Source: Cocleimonas sp. (lineage in GTDB: Bacteria > Pseudomonadota > Gammaproteobacteria > Thiotrichales > Thiotrichaceae). From it: a stretch of DNA of 17,445 nucleotides. The DNA is taken from assembly GCA_023145535.1 (NCBI GenBank), contig JAGLDQ010000142.1:1-17445 (forward strand). Direction: 5' to 3'. A program made the position numbers and the translations under genes. The notes below the pieces were generated by a model. The model was not told where the DNA came from, ran no database searches, and saw only the letters and a program-made list of their open reading frames with translations. Position 1 is the first letter of the stretch; each line of letters begins with the position of its first letter. Shown here piece after piece: positions 14,283-17,445 of the stretch.

Positions 14283-14783
14283 TTAATCACCCTGTTTTTC
14301 TTTAGTTGTCCATTGCGAATAAGGGTACGTGGTAAGTCGCATATTATAATAACGTTCAAAAATTGAGACTTCTTTGCCAATCCATTCGGGCAAATCAAAG
14401 ATTTCATCTTCACTTTCAAGCTCTATTTCAGCAACAATCAACCCTTCATTATCTCCCTCAAACACATCAATTTCCCAACATTTATGAGCAAACATCACAA
14501 GGTAGCGTACTTTCTTTATCTGTGGTTTTGAACATAAAGAATGAAGTAGCTCAGTCGCTTCACTAACAGGAATCGAGTATTCATATTCAGCACGAGCAAT
14601 ACCAACCGTCATACTTTTGATATTAACATTAGCGTGTTGATCTTCAATGCGGATGCGTACCGAAGCTTTAGAATTATTACAAAGATAGCCCTGATGTAGG
14701 TGAATTTTTTTGAAAGCAAGCGACTTCCAAGAGTTTGCATTACCAGAACTTAATAGAAATTTTCTTTCGATTTCTTGTGCCAA
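14283..14783 (-). CDS. CYTH-domain (triphosphate tunnel) protein, probable inorganic triphosphatase, TTG start
   Basis: I start this at a TTG at 14783 with GAGG eight bases before it, because this gives the classic N-terminus MAQEIERKFLL. An upstream ATG at 14855 would add 24 residues that do not fit the family. The 166-residue protein carries the signature ExExK (E4, E6, K8), the tunnel basic residues in SVRIRIED (R43, R45), NIKSMTVGIARAEYEY (K56, R64, E66/E68) and KKVRY, and the acidic strands EIDVFEG and VAEIELESED. It ends with IGKEVSIFERYYN. Small bacterial members such as the Nitrosomonas enzyme hydrolyse tripolyphosphate with Mg2+; a class IV adenylate cyclase is a less likely alternative. 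It is divergent from the envelope unit at 14959 and convergent with hipBA. Confidence 0.87.
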   Translation of the reverse strand: MAQEIERKFLLSSGNANSWKSLAFKKIHLHQGYLCNNSKASVRIRIEDQHANVNIKSMTVGIARAEYEYSIPVSEATELLHSLCSKPQIKKVRYLVMFAHKCWEIDVFEGDNEGLIVAEIELESEDEIFDLPEWIGKEVSIFERYYNMRLTTYPYSQWTTKEKQGD

Positions 14784-14879
14784 AAAATAATCCTCATGGT
14801 TTGATGTAGAGTGGGGTCGCGCAAATAAAGTGATCTTAAAATCAGCCACCGACAAGGATGGTTTGTCGGATTTATCTAA

Positions 14880-14941
14880 GGATAACCGATAGCACGATAC
14901 CTTCTATAGGGTTTATCCGCTACAATCTGAAACATTATAAT
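14880..14941 (+). promoter_or_regulatory. Divergent promoter region between the CYTH gene and the envelope unit
   Basis: The gap contains a perfect TATAAT (14936-14941) and a TACAAT (14921-14926) on the plus strand. GGATAACC (14880-14887) and the imperfectly complementary GGTTTATCC (14910-14918) could be arms of a loose operator. The TATAAT lies very near the GTG start at 14959 and would give an extremely short leader, so the exact promoter is unsure. Confidence 0.3.
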
Positions 14942-14958
14942 AGGCAGGAAAGCGAGCG

Positions 14959-16929
14959 GTGATAAAACAAATCAAAAGTTTCTTTAAACACGTTACTTTA
15001 TTAGATCCCCAGTACTCTCTCAATGTGACTATCGTCTTACTCTTAAGCGTGGTTTCTTTTTACACCTCATACGATGGTTTGCGCCATTATATGTTTGGTA
15101 ATGATACGGACAATGCATCTTGGGCCTTGTTATTGCTCCTTGCTTTTCTCGTTTTTTTGATTCAACTCTTACTCATTGTTGCGCTGATGCGTTTAACCCA
15201 ACGTATTTCATGGGGGAATAAAATTTCAATGATGATGTTATACCTGATAGCAATGGGTTTTAGCGTCTTTTTGAGTTACAGCTATTGGTATCAAGCCATT
15301 CAAGCGGACAACTATGCGTATAATAATTTTAATGTGCAATTAGATGAGAGTTTGAGCGATGTCGGTGTCTATCAAGATACTTTCTCCAGTATTAAAAAGA
15401 TTGCTACCGAGCTGGCGGAGTACTCTCAAGAAACAGCGTTATTAGAAAAAAATAGGGGCGGAACCTGTGGCGATAATTCCTCCCCAGGTGAAGGCCCCAG
15501 GTTAGCTCTGCGGAACAGTGAGGAAAGTTTATTTACCTTAATGAATAGTGATATTACGCTATTGAATGATGAGGTCGCACAAAAGATTAATAAGCTGGAT
15601 AGTATTCGTTATGGCTATTCACCCAAGGCCAATATTCAAGAGTTACAACAGGCGATGAATGTTGTGATTGCGGAAGTTAATCGTTATAAACAGAATCCTG
15701 ATCTGGTTAAGGCAAAAAAACAGCTTAAAGTACACAGTGGCGAAAACCGTGAGACAATCAATACGCTGTTAAATGGTAGCAATCGTTCGGTATCCTGCCC
15801 TGATGCCATTATTACGCAAAAAGCACAAAGACTATTAGCGCGCATTGATAGCTTGCCTGTACTCAAAAATATTCGGCTCTTTAACTCCCAAGATCATCGT
15901 GAAGTGATGGGGCGCGCCTTAAAAGTCTTTTTAGTGATTCCTGAAACGGTTAAAAATTTAGTTTTTCCTAACACTGAAAATAATATCGAGAACGAAGATG
16001 AGAGAAAAGCGGAGGCCGTAAAATCAGCAGATTTCACACCGTTAATTCTAGGTGTAATGATTGATTTAATTATCTTTTTTGTTGGTTATGGTAATGGAAA
16101 ACACTCTCAACAACGTAATTATTTAAGTGGCAAATATCATGGGCAGCATTTTAGTGTCACCGATGCGATTAAAATTAATCATTTCTTTGATATTAAAGAG
16201 TTACGTGAGAATTTGCAGTGGTATCACCATCAGTTAGGTCGGAAACATTTAATTATTATTCCCAGTGATACCTATCGGCAATCTAAGGATTTTGGTAAAC
16301 GTAATCTAGTCTCTCTTATGGAATCTTTGCTCGCGAGTCGTCGTGTTTCATTGTTAGCACCCCGTTTAGGATTTGAGGCGTTACCCAAAAATATGTGTCG
16401 ACGTTTTTCAAATTTACCCAGTGATACCTTATTTGAGTTTTATTTTACCACGGAAGAGCAATGGTTTGATTTACAGCAGTCACTTGAAGCGGATGAAATA
16501 TTGACTTCTAAAGAGATGGATACACAAGACTTTGTTTTGTCAACATTGGAGCATCGTCAAGTGAAAAAAGAGATTAAAAATCAATCGGATCAATCAACGA
16601 TTTCGCTTAAAAATAAGAAAGTAAAAGAAGAAGAGGAAAAAGAGAGTCGTCATGAGGAGCAGTCAGACAAAAAAGAAAAAGTGAAAGAAGAGGCTTCAAA
16701 TGAAGCATCGGACTTATTGGAAAAACTGGAAGATGCGAAAGCTAAAATATTAGAAAGAGAAGCGGTAAAAAAAGGTCTGGCGGATAAAAAAATTGTAAAA
16801 AAGGAAACGACAACAGTAAAAGAAAAGGAGGATATAAAAACAAAAGAAGGGGTTCAGTCAGCGAAAGAAAAAAATAACAGTCAACCTAAGCAGCAGTCGA
16901 AGATAACAACCAAACGAGTGAGACGTTAA
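14959..16929 (+). CDS. Unrecognised membrane protein: four TM segments, periplasmic coiled-coil region, Lys/Glu-rich cytoplasmic tail
   Basis: I do not recognise this 656-residue protein. It starts at a GTG with AGGA about nine bases upstream. Predicted membrane segments are about 22-40, 56-78, 89-110 and 359-378, which puts a large region (111-358) in the periplasm and the C-terminus (379-656) in the cytoplasm. The periplasmic part looks helical, with a loop NRGGTCGDNSSPGEGPRL and two cysteines (C170, C280) that could pair. The cytoplasmic part has a compact stretch (about 395-510: HFFDIKELRENLQWYHHQLG, LIIIPSDTYR, TLFEFYFTTEEQW), then about 120 residues of Lys/Glu-rich, probably coiled-coil or disordered sequence. 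Only 3 nt separate it from the next gene, so the two likely form an envelope complex. The low-complexity tail ends in basic KRVRR. Confidence 0.75.
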   Translation: MIKQIKSFFKHVTLLDPQYSLNVTIVLLLSVVSFYTSYDGLRHYMFGNDTDNASWALLLLLAFLVFLIQLLLIVALMRLTQRISWGNKISMMMLYLIAMGFSVFLSYSYWYQAIQADNYAYNNFNVQLDESLSDVGVYQDTFSSIKKIATELAEYSQETALLEKNRGGTCGDNSSPGEGPRLALRNSEESLFTLMNSDITLLNDEVAQKINKLDSIRYGYSPKANIQELQQAMNVVIAEVNRYKQNPDLVKAKKQLKVHSGENRETINTLLNGSNRSVSCPDAIITQKAQRLLARIDSLPVLKNIRLFNSQDHREVMGRALKVFLVIPETVKNLVFPNTENNIENEDERKAEAVKSADFTPLILGVMIDLIIFFVGYGNGKHSQQRNYLSGKYHGQHFSVTDAIKINHFFDIKELRENLQWYHHQLGRKHLIIIPSDTYRQSKDFGKRNLVSLMESLLASRRVSLLAPRLGFEALPKNMCRRFSNLPSDTLFEFYFTTEEQWFDLQQSLEADEILTSKEMDTQDFVLSTLEHRQVKKEIKNQSDQSTISLKNKKVKEEEEKESRHEEQSDKKEKVKEEASNEASDLLEKLEDAKAKILEREAVKKGLADKKIVKKETTTVKEKEDIKTKEGVQSAKEKNNSQPKQQSKITTKRVRR

Positions 16930-16932
16930 TTT

Positions 16933-17445
16933 ATGGATGCTTTAAAAGCGGCTATTTGGGTATCAAAAACAGAAGATAAGCAAGATGCTTTACGCTTACG
17001 CTTTCATCGATCACGGCTTAATACGAATGAGCAAGAAAGCGTTAAATTACAGCGTTTAACGCTCGCGACATTGCCTGATTATTTAAAAGAAAAAGGGCTT
17101 TCAGGTGTGCTTCATATGGTGAGTATACCAGCGATGATCTCATCATTATTTAAACCTAAGTCACTCTTGGGCGGTTTTTTTTTAATCCTTTTCGTCTTAA
17201 TGAGTCTCGGATTATCCGTCATGGCGGTTATTAGTGGAGGGATGTATTACTACCTTTCAAAACCTGTCGATCAGCAAATATTACAAGGATTTATCGCACA
17301 GCATCAGCAAAGTATTGCGGTGAGTGTCTATGATAAAAATGATCAATTGGTTGGCGCACTGCCGCCCCTGATGAGTCAATATGGCAATGAAGTTGGCGCA
17401 CTTTATGTTAAAAAAGTCCCCCCTTTGTATTGGGAGTTAATCAAA
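16933..17445 (+). CDS. Single-TM membrane protein resembling the start of a GT51 transglycosylase/class A PBP, partial
   Basis: The frame is open from the ATG at 16933 to the window end (171 residues). A cytoplasmic N-terminus of about 75 residues precedes one membrane segment (77-106: SLLGGFFLILFVLMSLGLSV to MYYYL). After it comes IAVSVYDKNDQLVGALPP and then YVKKVPPLYWELIK at the edge. This order, with a YDxNxxLVG strand and a VPPLxxxxIxA-type helix after one TM, is how class A penicillin-binding proteins and monofunctional GT51 transglycosylases begin, just before the catalytic ED motif, which lies outside the window. The cytoplasmic N-terminus is longer than in usual PBP1A proteins. It follows the four-TM gene by 3 nt without a clear ribosome-binding site, suggesting coupling. 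The family call is tentative. Confidence 0.5.
   Translation, partial: MDALKAAIWVSKTEDKQDALRLRFHRSRLNTNEQESVKLQRLTLATLPDYLKEKGLSGVLHMVSIPAMISSLFKPKSLLGGFFLILFVLMSLGLSVMAVISGGMYYYLSKPVDQQILQGFIAQHQQSIAVSVYDKNDQLVGALPPLMSQYGNEVGALYVKKVPPLYWELIK

Noticed and set aside
14067..14366. 99-codon plus-strand open frame after hipA
   Set aside because: It starts at a TTG without a ribosome-binding site and its second half overlaps the CYTH gene antisense. Only its first part resembles a protein (HsdR), so I list it as a relic and not a gene.

Overview
The window looks like chromosome from an AT-rich (roughly 40% GC by eye) Gram-negative gammaproteobacterium. Pointers are a Pil-Chp type chemosensory operon (the twitching/surface-sensing type), a YqiJ/flotillin envelope pair, a lipobox lipoprotein and a CYTH triphosphatase with the MAQEIERKFL-type N-terminus. 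A Thiotrichales-like lineage is possible, but that is an impression and not proven by the sequence. I saw no rRNA, tRNA, CRISPR array or complete insertion sequence.

Region 1 (1-1385, minus strand): the NfeD/OB-fold membrane protein YqiJ, followed by the N-terminal third of a YqiK-like flotillin that runs off the left edge. A weak terminator-like hairpin lies between them.

Region 2 (1506-9937, minus strand, about 8.4 kb): one tightly packed chemosensory operon. Its order in the direction of transcription is: PilH-like single-domain receiver (TTG start), PilI/CheW-like adaptor, a secreted periplasmic ligand-binding protein of the LivJ/Peripla_BP_6 type, PilJ-like methyl-accepting protein, ChpA/CheA-like hybrid kinase with two Hpt domains, and a two-part response regulator. 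The binding protein starts inside the stop codon of the CheW gene (TAATG), so it is an integral operon member, yet no ABC permease or ATPase is present. The simplest reading is a binding-protein-dependent chemoreceptor: ligand-loaded binding protein touches the PilJ-like periplasmic domain, CheW couples it to ChpA, and phosphate leaves through Hpt domains to three receivers. A perfect 8-bp stem-loop separates the binding-protein gene from the receptor gene and may allow unequal expression. No CheR, CheB or pilus gene is in view.

Region 3 (10201-11895, minus strand): an orphan small HAD-like protein and an unusual lipoprotein made of a lipobox, a very basic KRPVVRK-type repeat stalk and C-terminal ankyrin repeats.

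Region 4 (11896-14282, plus strand): an AT-rich spacer, a perfect 20-bp inverted repeat, a hipBA toxin-antitoxin pair with a 4-nt overlap, then a decayed fragment that reads like part of a type I restriction HsdR subunit. This looks like an acquired defence-type insertion.

Region 5 (14283-17445): a CYTH triphosphatase (minus; TTG start) divergent from a two-gene plus-strand envelope unit. The first gene is an unrecognised four-TM protein with a large periplasmic coiled-coil region and a Lys/Glu-rich cytoplasmic tail. The second is a single-TM protein whose start resembles a GT51 transglycosylase/class A PBP and which runs off the right edge.
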